NCBI RefSeq assembly: GCF_900119915.1
Contig: NZ_LT635455.1
Coordinates: forward strand, 1,798,001 to 1,862,000
Reading direction: 5' to 3'
Length of the DNA: 64,000 nucleotides
DNA from: Olsenella timonensis
GTDB taxonomy: Bacteria > Actinomycetota > Coriobacteriia > Coriobacteriales > Atopobiaceae
Of this stretch, positions 9,152-17,698 are shown one piece after another. The notes under the pieces are model-generated. The model did no database searches. It was not told the DNA's origin and saw only the letters and a list, made by a program, of their open reading frames with translations. Numbering within the stretch: the first letter of the stretch is position 1; each line of letters starts with the position of its first letter. Both the position numbers and the translations under genes were made by a program.

Positions 9152-10057
9152 CTACCCCTCCCTTACGGCGACGAGCACGCGCGGCCGGCGCGTGAGGTCC
9201 TCTCGGACCTCGACCGAGGCCCAGCCGCCCTGCGCGCGCGTCAGCTCGGCGGCCGCATCCAGGGCACCCTCGAAGAGCTCGACGGCGAGCGTCCCGCCCG
9301 GCTCGAGCGCCACCGGGGCGAGCTCGAGCAGGCGCCGGAAGACGTCGAGCCCGTCCTCCCCGCCGTCGAGCGCGAGCTCGGGCTCGAAGTCGCGCACCTC
9401 GGCGGGAACCTCCTCGGCGAGCACTCGCGTGGGAATGTAGGGCGGGTTGGAGACGAGCACGGAGAACGTGCCCATGAGCTCGTCTGGGACGTCCGAGGCG
9501 AGGTCGCATTCCACGACGTCGACCGCCTCCTCCAGGCAGAGCGCCTCGCGGTTGCGCCGCGCGAGCGCGACGGCCCGGGGCGACAGGTCGGTCGCCGTGA
9601 CGAGCGTGCCTGGCCGCTCCGACGCGAGCGACAGGGCGACGCAGCCCGTCCCCGTGCCAACCTCCAGGACGCGCACGCCCCCCTCGGCGCCCGCGCCCCT
9701 GCCCGTCGCACGGTCCACGCCCTCGAGGGCCGCGTCCACCAGAATCTCTGTCTCGGGACGGGGGATGAGCACCCCGCGCTCGCAGCGCAGGACGATGTGG
9801 CGGAAGGGCATCTCCCCGGTCACGTACTGCAGCGGCTCCCCCGCCGCGCGCCGCTCGATGGCGGCGTGCATGTCGGCAAGCTCGGAGGCGTCGAGCGGCC
9901 GGTCGAAGTTCACGTAGAGCTCGACGCGCGAGAGTCCCGTGACGGCGGCGAGCAGCCACTCCGCCGAGAGGCGCGGGTGCTCGTCCCCCCTGCGCTCAAG
10001 GTAGCCGCACGTCCAGTCGAGCACGCGCTTTATGGTCCAGGGGTCCTGCTGCGGCAT
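9152..10057 (-). CDS. prmC: Release-factor glutamine N5-methyltransferase
   Basis: It methylates the GGQ glutamine of release factors. The 301-residue product has the N-terminal helical domain (about residues 1-85), the SAM motif VLEVGTGTGCVALSLA and the catalytic NPPYIP. The ATG at 10057 (MPQQDPWT) lies four bases after GGAGGA. Its substrate gene prfA lies upstream on the same strand, separated by a 329-bp repeat-bearing gap; prfA-prmC-tsaC is a common order. Confidence 0.95.
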   Translation of the reverse strand: MPQQDPWTIKRVLDWTCGYLERRGDEHPRLSAEWLLAAVTGLSRVELYVNFDRPLDASELADMHAAIERRAAGEPLQYVTGEMPFRHIVLRCERGVLIPRPETEILVDAALEGVDRATGRGAGAEGGVRVLEVGTGTGCVALSLASERPGTLVTATDLSPRAVALARRNREALCLEEAVDVVECDLASDVPDELMGTFSVLVSNPPYIPTRVLAEEVPAEVRDFEPELALDGGEDGLDVFRRLLELAPVALEPGGTLAVELFEGALDAAAELTRAQGGWASVEVREDLTRRPRVLVAVREG

Positions 10058-10129
10058 CTTCTCCTCCCGCCTCCCGTCGCTCACTGCATCATATTCTCGC
10101 CGCAGGACGCCGTGGTCCGCATCCGACGG

Positions 10130-10354
10130 GCAAAACTGCCTCTCGTGCTACAAAAGCCGCGTTGAGATGCAGGGCGGCCGTTCGTGTGATAGGAATCCGG
10201 CCAGATTTGCCCCCCAATACGCGACGTCCTGGCAAAGCCGCAGGAAAGAATATCATCGCCTGAATTACTTTCCCTGAATCGGACAAAAAGCCGTCACACG
10301 AGCGCGCGTTTTGCTCCCGGATTTCGAAAAACAGCACACGAGCGTGCGTTTTGC
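10130..10354. repeat. Composite inverted-pair repeat, copy 1 (fills the prfA-prmC gap)
   Basis: The gap 10058-10386 has no gene. It holds two forward copies of the 18-mer CACGAGCGNNCGTTTTGC (10297-10314 and 10337-10354, 40 bases apart) and, in reverse orientation, one degenerate copy at 10130-10147 and a weaker one near 10172-10187. The same 40-bp pairing and the same spacing of about 168 bp between reverse and forward pairs recur at 38825-39051. Confidence 0.75.
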
Positions 10355-10386
10355 AGGGCAGACCGCATTCGAGAGGACCCGCGCGC

Positions 10387-11451
10387 CTACGCCACCTGCG
10401 CGAGCTTCTCGGCGCGATCGGCGGCGGCCAGCGCCTCGATCACGCTCGGCAGCGCATCCCCGAGCAGCACGCCGTTGTAGGTGCCGTTGAATCCGATGCG
10501 ATGGTCGGTCACGCGGTCCTGCGGCTGGTTGTAGGTGCGGATCTTCTCGGAACGGTTGCCGTGGCCGATCTGGGAGAGACGCTCGGCGCCCTGCTCGGCC
10601 TGCTGCCTCTCGAGCTCCATCTCGTAGAGGCGGGCGCGCAGCATCTGCATGCAGACCTCGCGGTTCTGAATCTGGCTGCGCTGGTCCTGGGACTGCACCA
10701 CGGTGTTGGTGGGCAGGTGCGTGATGCGCACCGCCGAGTAGGTGGTGTTGACGCACTGGCCTCCGGGACCAGACGCGCAGTAGGTGTCGATACGCAGGTC
10801 GGAGGGGTCGATCTGGATGTCGATCTCGTCCGCCTCGGGCAGCACCGCCACGGTGGCCGTGGAGGTCTGGATGCGACCCTGACTCTCGGTCTTGGGGACG
10901 CGCTGCACGCGATGGACGCCGCTCTCGAACTTGAGCACGGAGTAGACCTTGTCACCGGAGACCTTGAACTCGATGGTCTTGAAGCCGCCGGCCTCCGACG
11001 GGCTGGACGAGAGGACCTCGACCCTCCAGCCGCGGTGCTCGCAGAAGCGCTCGTACATCTTGAAGAGGTCACCCGCGAAGATGGCGGCCTCGTCGCCGCC
11101 CACGCCGGCGCGAATCTCGACGATCGTGTCCTTGTCGTCGTTGGGGTCGGCGGGGATCAGCAGGAACTTGATGTCCTCCTCGAGGGAGGGCAGCTTGGCC
11201 TCGTTGCCGGCGATGTCCTCCTGCAGCATGGCCTTCTCCTCGGCGTCCGCCTCGTGGAGCATCTCCTTGGCCGCCTCGATGTCGTCGAGCGCCCCCAGGT
11301 ACTCGCGGGCGCGGGTCACCAGCTCGGTCTGGCCGGCGTGCTCCTTGGCCAGGCGCGCGTACTCCTTGGGGTCGGAGACCACGGCCGGGTCCATGAGGCG
11401 CTTCTCGAGCTCCTCGTATGCCTGGATGATCTTGAGCAGCTTGTCTCGCAT
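10387..11451 (-). CDS. prfA: Peptide chain release factor 1
   Basis: It recognises UAA/UAG stop codons and triggers peptide release. The 354-residue product has the catalytic GGQ in SGPGGQCVNTTYS and the stop-codon tripeptide PxT as P-K-T in RVPKTESQGR (release factor 2 would have SPF). The ATG at 11451 (MRDKLLKII) has GGGAG six bases upstream. No frameshift site was seen. Confidence 0.97.
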   Translation of the reverse strand: MRDKLLKIIQAYEELEKRLMDPAVVSDPKEYARLAKEHAGQTELVTRAREYLGALDDIEAAKEMLHEADAEEKAMLQEDIAGNEAKLPSLEEDIKFLLIPADPNDDKDTIVEIRAGVGGDEAAIFAGDLFKMYERFCEHRGWRVEVLSSSPSEAGGFKTIEFKVSGDKVYSVLKFESGVHRVQRVPKTESQGRIQTSTATVAVLPEADEIDIQIDPSDLRIDTYCASGPGGQCVNTTYSAVRITHLPTNTVVQSQDQRSQIQNREVCMQMLRARLYEMELERQQAEQGAERLSQIGHGNRSEKIRTYNQPQDRVTDHRIGFNGTYNGVLLGDALPSVIEALAAADRAEKLAQVA

Positions 11452-11539
11452 GTTCACTCCCTGCGTTGTATTCAGCCTTTCTATCATACCCGAGGTCGCG
11501 GTGTGAGACACTAGACGCACGCGAATCCAGGGAGGCACC

Positions 11540-12976
11540 ATGTCTGAGCCCGAGCAGGTCAGGAGCGAAGTGGACGAGGAGAGGGCCGTCGCGACCGAGG
11601 CCGGCGCCGAGGCGGAGGGAACGGACCCCACCGCAGAGCTCGACGCCGGGATGCCCACCGAGCGGCGGCCGCCCGTCGACGCCACCGCCCCGCGCCCGGC
11701 CGCCGCCGAGGGGACGCCGCGCCTGCGGGACGTGGGGAGCGCCGCGGCGGGCTACCTGCGAGGCAGGGCCGCCCTGCTCGCGAGCCTCGCCCGGAGGCAC
11801 CGCGGGGCGGCGGTCGCGCTCGGGCTCCTTGCGCTCGCAGCCGTGGCCCTTCTCGGGCTGGCGCTCTTCCGCGCGCTCGCGGTCCCCGACGCCGCCACGA
11901 TCGAGGGCGACGCCCGGGAGGCGCTCGCCACGCCAGAGCACACGGGCGGCACCTACGGGACGGACGCCACGCTCGTTCGGCAGGGCGTCGACGTGCGCTC
12001 GGTCACGCGCTCGCAGACGGCGCCCGAGGGGACGAGCCCGCAGTTCGGCGCGGCGGGCTACGCGACGGCCGAGGTCGTGGTCAGCTACTCCGGCCAGGGC
12101 GTGACGGCGGACCAGGGCGCGACGCTGTCCTACGCCCTCGTGGACGGGGCGTGGACGCTCCTGCCCGGCGCGGCGAACGCCGGTGTCACCTGGCGCGCGA
12201 CGACGGGCGTGGACCAGACCAAGGTGCTGAACAACACCCACCTGCTCCTCGCCCGCGCAGACGAGGCAGACGGCACAGAGCCCGCGTTGGCCGAGCTCTA
12301 CGCCGGCAGCTCCGCGACAATCGACCGGGAGGAGTTCGACGAAGCCGCCCAGACCGACACGCTCGAGCTCGTGTGCACGCGCGCCGAGGCGTACGAGACC
12401 TACGAGTGCCGCCTGACCGTGACCTTCTCGTTCAGCCAGACGTCCGGCCAGTGGGGCGTCTCCCGGGTGGAGGTCTCCGAGAACGCCCGGGACCGCAACC
12501 TCGACGCGCTCGTCGGCACCTGGGCTGGCGCGTTCCAGAGCCAGCAGACCGATGGCGGCAAGTGCCTGGCGGCGCGCGAGACGGGGCTGACCGTGGAGGT
12601 GCTCGGGTGGAGCGAGGCGGAGGGAGGCGGCGCGACGATCTCCGGCCACGTGAGCGGCGTGGCGCACTACCACGCCAACCCCGGCGACGACGCAGCCTCC
12701 TGCGCGGGGGACATGACGCTCGGCGAGGTCCCGTTCACGGCGCGGCTCGAGGACGGCGAGGCGGGGCTCTCGTTTGTGGCCGAGCTGCCGGAGGACCTCG
12801 GCGGGCACGCCACGCTCACGCTGCGCTTTGGCACCGAGGAGGACCCGTCGGCCGTCGTCGCGCAGCTGCGCTCCGAGTTCACCTATGACGACGCGATCCT
12901 GTTCATCCCCTACGAGCGGACGGCGACGTACACGGACTCGTTCGCGGTGACGCGCGCGGATGGCAACACCCAATAA
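11540..12976 (+). CDS. Membrane-anchored hypothetical protein with large extracellular region
   Basis: This 478-residue protein has an acidic, Pro/Ala-rich cytoplasmic tail (about 1-88), a single membrane helix (about 90-112) and an extracellular part of about 365 residues. The latter looks like two beta-rich modules (about 115-320 and 320-470). No enzymatic motif is recognised. The start has GGGAGG five bases upstream and is divergent from prfA. Its TAA stop lies within the first bases of a family A palindromic repeat, suggesting the element inserted at the gene end. Confidence 0.8.
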   Translation: MSEPEQVRSEVDEERAVATEAGAEAEGTDPTAELDAGMPTERRPPVDATAPRPAAAEGTPRLRDVGSAAAGYLRGRAALLASLARRHRGAAVALGLLALAAVALLGLALFRALAVPDAATIEGDAREALATPEHTGGTYGTDATLVRQGVDVRSVTRSQTAPEGTSPQFGAAGYATAEVVVSYSGQGVTADQGATLSYALVDGAWTLLPGAANAGVTWRATTGVDQTKVLNNTHLLLARADEADGTEPALAELYAGSSATIDREEFDEAAQTDTLELVCTRAEAYETYECRLTVTFSFSQTSGQWGVSRVEVSENARDRNLDALVGTWAGAFQSQQTDGGKCLAARETGLTVEVLGWSEAEGGGATISGHVSGVAHYHANPGDDAASCAGDMTLGEVPFTARLEDGEAGLSFVAELPEDLGGHATLTLRFGTEEDPSAVVAQLRSEFTYDDAILFIPYERTATYTDSFAVTRADGNTQ

Positions 12977-13049
12977 CATGCAAAAACCGGGTTGTGCCCA
13001 AAACCCAACTGGACTTATGTGAGATGAAACCGGATTCTGCATGTTAATC
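12973..13049. repeat. Palindromic intergenic repeat, family A copy 2
   Basis: This is a 77-bp element with outer arms ATAACATGCA and TGCATGTTAAT and an inner CCGG pair, related in reverse orientation to 5856-5934. The C-G pair in the outer arm of copy 1 is T-A here, a compensatory change. The left end contains the stop codon of the preceding gene. Confidence 0.8.
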
Positions 13050-13106
13050 AAAGCGAGAAGCCGGGAGGGGCGGGCGAGAAGGACGGCGGCCGCGCGTTGA
13101 CGATGC

Positions 13107-13143
13107 AAAAGGCGCCCCGCGGGCGACATGCCCACGGGGCGCC
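13107..13143 (-). terminator. Rho-independent terminator of rpmE
   Basis: On the minus strand GGCGCCCCG and CGGGGCGCC form a 9-bp GC stem with a short loop, followed by TTTTGC. It lies about 30 bases after the rpmE stop. Confidence 0.8.
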
Positions 13144-13172
13144 TCGGGTCTGCGGACTCGTCGCGTCCGGCG

Positions 13173-13577
13173 CTACTCGGCGGCCTCGGTGGTCTCGGCG
13201 ACCTCCTCGACGGGGGCGGCGGCAGCCTCGGCCTCGGCCTTCTTGGCGTACTCGGCGGCACGCTTGGCCTTCTCGGCGGCCTTGGCCTCCTTGGCGGCCT
13301 TCTTGGCGGCGGCCTCCTCGGCAGCCTTGGCGGCGCGGGCGGCCTTGGCCTCCTCGGCCTTCTTCAGCTGGGCGGCAGCGGCGCCACCGAACTTGTCGGC
13401 GAAGCGCTGGACGCGGCCGCCGGTGTCAACGAGCTTCTGGGTGCCGGTGTAGAACGGGTGGCACTTGTCGCACAGGTCGACGCGCATCTCGCTCTTGGTG
13501 GAGCGGGTGGTCCAGGTGTTGCCGCAGGAGCAGCGAACCTTGCACTCCACGTACTCGGGGTGGATACCTTGCTTCAT
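13173..13577 (-). CDS. rpmE: Ribosomal protein L31 with long Ala/Lys/Glu tail
   Basis: This is a 50S ribosomal protein. The first ~68 residues are a normal zinc-type L31 with the cysteine pattern CKVRCSC and [15 protein letters not shown]. After about residue 70 comes a ~65-residue low-complexity tail rich in Ala, Lys and Glu that is probably helical, roughly doubling the protein. Start ATG 13577 follows GGAG. A structured leader precedes it and a terminator follows. Confidence 0.95.
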   Translation of the reverse strand: MKQGIHPEYVECKVRCSCGNTWTTRSTKSEMRVDLCDKCHPFYTGTQKLVDTGGRVQRFADKFGGAAAAQLKKAEEAKAARAAKAAEEAAAKKAAKEAKAAEKAKRAAEYAKKAEAEAAAAPVEEVAETTEAAE

Positions 13578-13660
13578 GGCAGGACTCCTCACGATCGGCC
13601 CTGGTTTCCGACCAGGGCGGGGGCTGTCTTGGTTCCGACCAAGACACAATAGCCGTTGGA
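13578..13660 (-). promoter_or_regulatory. Structured 5' leader of rpmE (candidate L31 autoregulatory leader)
   Basis: Two successive hairpins precede the start: arms GTCTTGGT/ACCAAGAC around a CGGA loop (13626-13645), and CCCTGGT/ACCAGGG around CGGAA (13599-13617). Both present the motif TGGTCGGAA. A TATACT-like -10 lies just upstream (about 13659-13664). L31 leader RNAs are known in several bacterial groups; identity with a described class was not tested. Confidence 0.6.
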
Positions 13661-13785
13661 GTATATCAGAACGCCCGTGGTGGGCCTGTGGAGAATTGCG
13701 CGGACGCGGGACCGCGACGAGACGCGGGACCGCGCGCTAAGATGGGCGAGAAGGACGAACTCCCGCGGACCGGCCGGAGGTGCCC

Positions 13786-14589
13786 ATGTTCCTCGCGATA
13801 GATGTCGGCAACACGCAGACCACGCTCGGACTCTTCGGGGAGGACGGGGCGCTCGCGCACGGGTGGCGCATGGCGACCGACGCCTCGGACACCTCCGACG
13901 CGCTGCACGCACGGCTCTTCTCGTACTTTGCGAAGGACGGGCTCGAGCTGGGCGCCGTCGACGAGGCGGGCGTGGCGTCGGTGGTGCCCGCGCTCGAGCG
14001 CTCGTGGAGGCGCTGCCTCGAGGCGCACCTCGGCCACGACCCGCTCGTCGTGCGCGCCGGGCACGACTGCGGGATGGAGATCGCGATGCCGCTGCCCGGG
14101 CAGGTGGGCGCCGACCGCATCGCCAACGCGGTGGCGGCGCGCTCCACCTACGGCGCCCCGGTGATCGTGGTCGACTTCGGGACGGCCACCAACATCGACG
14201 TGGTGGACGCGAGCGGGGCGTACCGCGGCGGAGCCATCTCCCCGGGCCTCATGCTCTCCGCCGGCGCGCTCTTCTCGCGGGCGGCCAGACTCGCGAGCAT
14301 CCCCATCGAGGCGCCGGCGCGCACGCTCGGCGACACCACGGAGACCGCCATGCAGTCGGGCCTGGTGGTCGGGGCGGCGGCGCAGGCCGAGGGGCTCGTG
14401 GCGCGCATCAAGGCCGAGCTCGGCGAGCCGGACGCGACCGTCGTGGGCACCGGCGGGCTGGCGCGCACCGTGAGCGCCGCGACCGACCTCTTCGACGCCA
14501 TTGACCCAGACCTCACCCTGCGCGGCATTCGGGAAATCTGGGCCGGGGAGCGCGGGGGCGCGCGGCGGGCCGGGGTCGCCGCGGACTAG
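13786..14589 (+). CDS. coaX: Type III pantothenate kinase
   Basis: It phosphorylates pantothenate, the first step of coenzyme A synthesis. The 267-residue product begins MFLAIDVGNTQTTLG (phosphate-1 motif) and has GADRIANAVAA and VDFGTATNID, diagnostic for CoaX. The ATG at 13786 is five bases after GGAGG; the GTG at 13780 would overlap that ribosome site. The stop overlaps the stop of the convergent biotin-ligase-like gene. Confidence 0.95.
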   Translation: MFLAIDVGNTQTTLGLFGEDGALAHGWRMATDASDTSDALHARLFSYFAKDGLELGAVDEAGVASVVPALERSWRRCLEAHLGHDPLVVRAGHDCGMEIAMPLPGQVGADRIANAVAARSTYGAPVIVVDFGTATNIDVVDASGAYRGGAISPGLMLSAGALFSRAARLASIPIEAPARTLGDTTETAMQSGLVVGAAAQAEGLVARIKAELGEPDATVVGTGGLARTVSAATDLFDAIDPDLTLRGIREIWAGERGGARRAGVAAD

Positions 14590-15107
14590 ACCCAGCGCAG
14601 GCGGGCCTGCTCGGGCGCGACCTCCAGCTCCTGGGCGCCGTCCTCGAGGCGCACCGTGGCTCGGCCCCAGACGTCCACGCCGGCGAGCGTCCCGCGCCCG
14701 ATCACGCGGGCGCCACGCAGGACCTCGACCCTCTCGCCCATGCCGAGAAGAACGTCAAAGTAGTCGGAGAGAACCGGCGCGAGCGGGCCTGCCGCCGCGC
14801 GACCTTCCGCCACGGCCGCCGCCCAGGCGTCGACGCCCTCGCGCGCGGCGCGCTCGAGCGCCGGGGCGGCAAGGCCCCTCTCGGCGTCCCAGGCGAGGTC
14901 GCAGCGTACGTAGACGCCGTCCTCGTCATAGCCGGCGCGGGCGTCGACGCAGACCAGCGGCTCGCCCGCCGTCGTGACGACCTCGTGCGGCCAGCGCACG
15001 CGGGCGGCGAGCTCGCGCGCCACGCCGAGCGCCACCACGTGCGGCACGCCCGTGACGTGGCCCATCGGTACCGCGGGGCGCACCACGAACGACGTCCCTA
15101 CTCCCAC
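14586..15107 (-). CDS. Degenerate biotin-protein-ligase-like protein
   Basis: The 173-residue product resembles the second half of BirA: FVVRPAVPMGHVTGVPHVVA, an RVRWPHEV segment matching the family KWPND block, and a C-terminal SH3-like domain from about residue 127. The N-terminal GRGRxGR biotinyl-AMP loop is absent and the KxxGIL lysine region reads GEPLVCVDA, so ligase activity is unlikely. The start GTG 15107 has GGGGGAGG upstream and overlaps the folP-folK end by 10 bases, so the short form is probably genuine. coaX, its convergent neighbour, is fused to birA in some bacteria. Confidence 0.65.
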   Translation of the reverse strand: MGVGTSFVVRPAVPMGHVTGVPHVVALGVARELAARVRWPHEVVTTAGEPLVCVDARAGYDEDGVYVRCDLAWDAERGLAAPALERAAREGVDAWAAAVAEGRAAAGPLAPVLSDYFDVLLGMGERVEVLRGARVIGRGTLAGVDVWGRATVRLEDGAQELEVAPEQARLRWV

Positions 15108-16546
15108 GCGACCTCCCCCAGGTCAGCCGTGACCTGGCCCACGCGCTCCTCGCGCGGCGCCACGGTCACGCCCGCGTGCGCGAGGAAGCGCGCCGGGTCG
15201 TGCATGAGGTCCTCCATCGGCACGATCACGTAGTCGCGCTCGCCGAGGCGGGGGTGCGGCAGCGTGAGGCGCGCGCCGGCATGGGACTCCCCCTCCACCC
15301 AGACGAGGTCGCAGTCGATCGTGCGCGGCCCGTTGCCGGGCTTCTTGGGGTCGCGGTCTGTGGCGCGGATGCGCCCGAGCTGGTCCTCGACCTCGAGCAG
15401 CTTGCCCATGAGCACGAGCGGGTGCAGCTCGGTGCGAATCTCTGCCACGGCGTTGGCAACGGGCGTGGCGATGCCGTAGGCGGGCTCGGTCTCGTAGGCG
15501 TGGCTCACGCTGACGACGCAGGTGAGCGGAATCTCATCGATGAGCTGGGCGGCGCGGGCGAGGTTGCCCACGCGGTTCCCCACGTTGGACCCCAGGCTCA
15601 CGAAGCCCTGGCGCGCGTCGCGCTGCGAGACCGCCCAGTAGGCGTTCACCGCCTGGGCTACCTCCGCGACGTCGTGCACGCGCAGGATGCGCGCCCCGTT
15701 CTCGATCGCCGAGATGCAGACGCCGGCCGTCGCCGCGTCGCGCGCGGCCGGGTCGGCCTCGCCGGATACCGCGCCCACGAAGCGCTTGCGCGAGACGGCG
15801 CACATGAGCGGGTAGCCCATCGAGACCATGGAGCGCGTGGCTCGCTGGATGACCACGTCCTCGTCGGCGTACTTGTCGAAGCCGGCGCCCGGGTCCATGC
15901 AGATGCGGTCGCGCGAGACGCCGGCGCGCATGAGGGTGCGGGCCTGGTCGCCGAGGAAGCCCATGACCTGGCGCATGATCGGAGCCTGGTCGGGCAGGGT
16001 GAAGCGATGCTGGGAGGCGGCGGGGCGCGGCAGGGCGCTGCCCGCCGGGCGCGACTCGTCGAGGATGACCTGGCGACGCGAGGCGTGCGTGCCGAGTCCT
16101 TCCCGGTTCCAGTGCATCACGACGCAGCCGCAGTCGGTGTCGGCGGCGAGAGCCACCATGTCGGGGTCCGTGAAGCCGCTGACGTCGTTCACGATCGCGG
16201 CGCCCAGGCGCACGCACATGCGCGCGACGTCGGCGTGACGCGTGTCGATCGAGACGACGGCGCCGGCCTCCACCAGCGCGCGCACGACCGGCACCACGCG
16301 CTCCGCCTCCTCCTTGGAGCTCACGGGCGTGTGGCCGGGGCGCGTGGACTCGCCACCCACGTCGATGATGTCGGCGCCCTCGTCGAGCATCGCCAGGCCG
16401 CGCGCGACGGCGGTCTCGTGGTCGAGGTTCTCCCCGCCGTCCGAGAACGAGTCGGGCGTCACGTTGAGGATGCCCATGATGCGCGGCCGCGCGAGCGAGA
16501 TCTCATGCGCGCCGCAGCGCCAGGTTGCGTAGTTCTCTCGGAGCAT
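15098..16546 (-). CDS. folP-folK: Bifunctional dihydropteroate synthase / HPPK
   Basis: One 482-residue protein carries two folate enzymes. Residues 1 to about 320 are dihydropteroate synthase (IMGILNVTPDSFSDGG, DVGGESTRPG, DPGAGFDK, SRKRFVG). Residues from about 325 are the pyrophosphokinase (FVSLGSNVGNR; the signature RDPKKPGNGPRTIDCDL). The DHPS-HPPK order differs from the plant HPPK-DHPS fusion. The ATG at 16546 is preceded by GGAGGA. Confidence 0.95.
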   Translation of the reverse strand: MLRENYATWRCGAHEISLARPRIMGILNVTPDSFSDGGENLDHETAVARGLAMLDEGADIIDVGGESTRPGHTPVSSKEEAERVVPVVRALVEAGAVVSIDTRHADVARMCVRLGAAIVNDVSGFTDPDMVALAADTDCGCVVMHWNREGLGTHASRRQVILDESRPAGSALPRPAASQHRFTLPDQAPIMRQVMGFLGDQARTLMRAGVSRDRICMDPGAGFDKYADEDVVIQRATRSMVSMGYPLMCAVSRKRFVGAVSGEADPAARDAATAGVCISAIENGARILRVHDVAEVAQAVNAYWAVSQRDARQGFVSLGSNVGNRVGNLARAAQLIDEIPLTCVVSVSHAYETEPAYGIATPVANAVAEIRTELHPLVLMGKLLEVEDQLGRIRATDRDPKKPGNGPRTIDCDLVWVEGESHAGARLTLPHPRLGERDYVIVPMEDLMHDPARFLAHAGVTVAPREERVGQVTADLGEVAWE

Positions 16547-16637
16547 CGCGTCCTCCTCGGAGCTGGTTCTTCTCGCCCCATTGTACCCGCGGGACGCACC
16601 GGCGGGCGAGAGGGACGCGTGCCCGCGGCGACGGGGC

Positions 16638-17591
16638 CTAGCCCAGGGTGATGTAGCCCGTGCCCTGGTCCGGGTCGTCGGGACGGGGACCCGCGTCGGG
16701 CGAGCCGAACAGGAACTCGCGCACGCGCGGCATCTCTCGCAGGTACTGGGCGTGACCGGCATCGTAGGCGGCGGCGAGGCGGCGGGCGTTGACGGTGGTG
16801 TTCTTCACGGGCATCTCGTCGGGGTAGATGACGAGCGCGCGGCCCTGCGCGGCGAGCTCCTCCACGTGGTCGAGCGCGGCGTTGTAGCGCTCCCAGCGCG
16901 TGAGCAGCGCCTTGCGCAGGTAGGGGTAGTCGCGCGCCGCCGCCTTGAACATCTGGGCGTCGCGCGCGGTGGGCTCCTTCTTGCGGTAGCCGCGCGGACG
17001 GGTGGCGACGAGGAGAACGCGCTCGAAGCCGTCGTCCTCGGCCATGCCCACGGGGATGCCCGCGCCCGTGCCGAGACCGCCGTCCATGAGCACGCGGCCG
17101 TCCACCTCGAGGGGCTTCATCATCCCCGGGAGCGTGGAGCTCACGCGGACGAGGTCGATCATGCGCATGGGGTCGGTCATGTCCTCGCGGCCAAATCGCA
17201 CCGTGCGGCCGGTGTCTCGCTCGAAGGCCTGTATGCGCAGGCGGGCGGGGTTGGCCTGGAAGGTCTCCCAGTCGAACTGGAGCGTGCCGTCGCGAAGCGC
17301 CCCCTCGTAGAGCGCGTCCGCGTCAAAGTAGCCATGGCCGCGCACGAACGAGCGCAGCCCCACGAGCCCCTTGGCGGGGCCGCCGGTCATGAACGCCTCG
17401 CGCACGCGCCTGCGGTCGCGCGAGAGGTAGTTGACGGCGTTGCTTGCCCCGGCGGAGAGGCCGCACACGTAGTCGAAGTAGATGCCCTGCTCGAGAAGGA
17501 CGTTCGCGAACGCGCAGGTATAGGCCGCGCGATAACCGCCGCCCTCAAAGACGAGCGCACAGTCAAAGACGTTGTTCTCCAGGGACCCCAT
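16638..17591 (-). CDS. Patatin-like phospholipase (YjjU type)
   Basis: This predicted lipid acyl hydrolase is 317 residues long. It has the oxyanion glycine motif FEGGGYRAAYT, the nucleophile elbow GLSAGAS (GxSxG) and the catalytic DGG in VLMDGGLGTG, giving a complete Ser-Asp dyad. No signal peptide or membrane helix is seen, so it is probably cytoplasmic. The ATG at 17591 follows GGGAGG. Divergent from the sirtuin gene. Confidence 0.88.
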   Translation of the reverse strand: MGSLENNVFDCALVFEGGGYRAAYTCAFANVLLEQGIYFDYVCGLSAGASNAVNYLSRDRRRVREAFMTGGPAKGLVGLRSFVRGHGYFDADALYEGALRDGTLQFDWETFQANPARLRIQAFERDTGRTVRFGREDMTDPMRMIDLVRVSSTLPGMMKPLEVDGRVLMDGGLGTGAGIPVGMAEDDGFERVLLVATRPRGYRKKEPTARDAQMFKAAARDYPYLRKALLTRWERYNAALDHVEELAAQGRALVIYPDEMPVKNTTVNARRLAAAYDAGHAQYLREMPRVREFLFGSPDAGPRPDDPDQGTGYITLG

Positions 17592-17698
17592 GTACCGCCT
17601 CCCTCTCGTGTTGCATAAGTTATCTTGTTCCCAACCGGGCGGGCCCACAGACGCCTTCGCAGGATTACCATGATAGGAATACTCTCAAAGGGGGTGCC

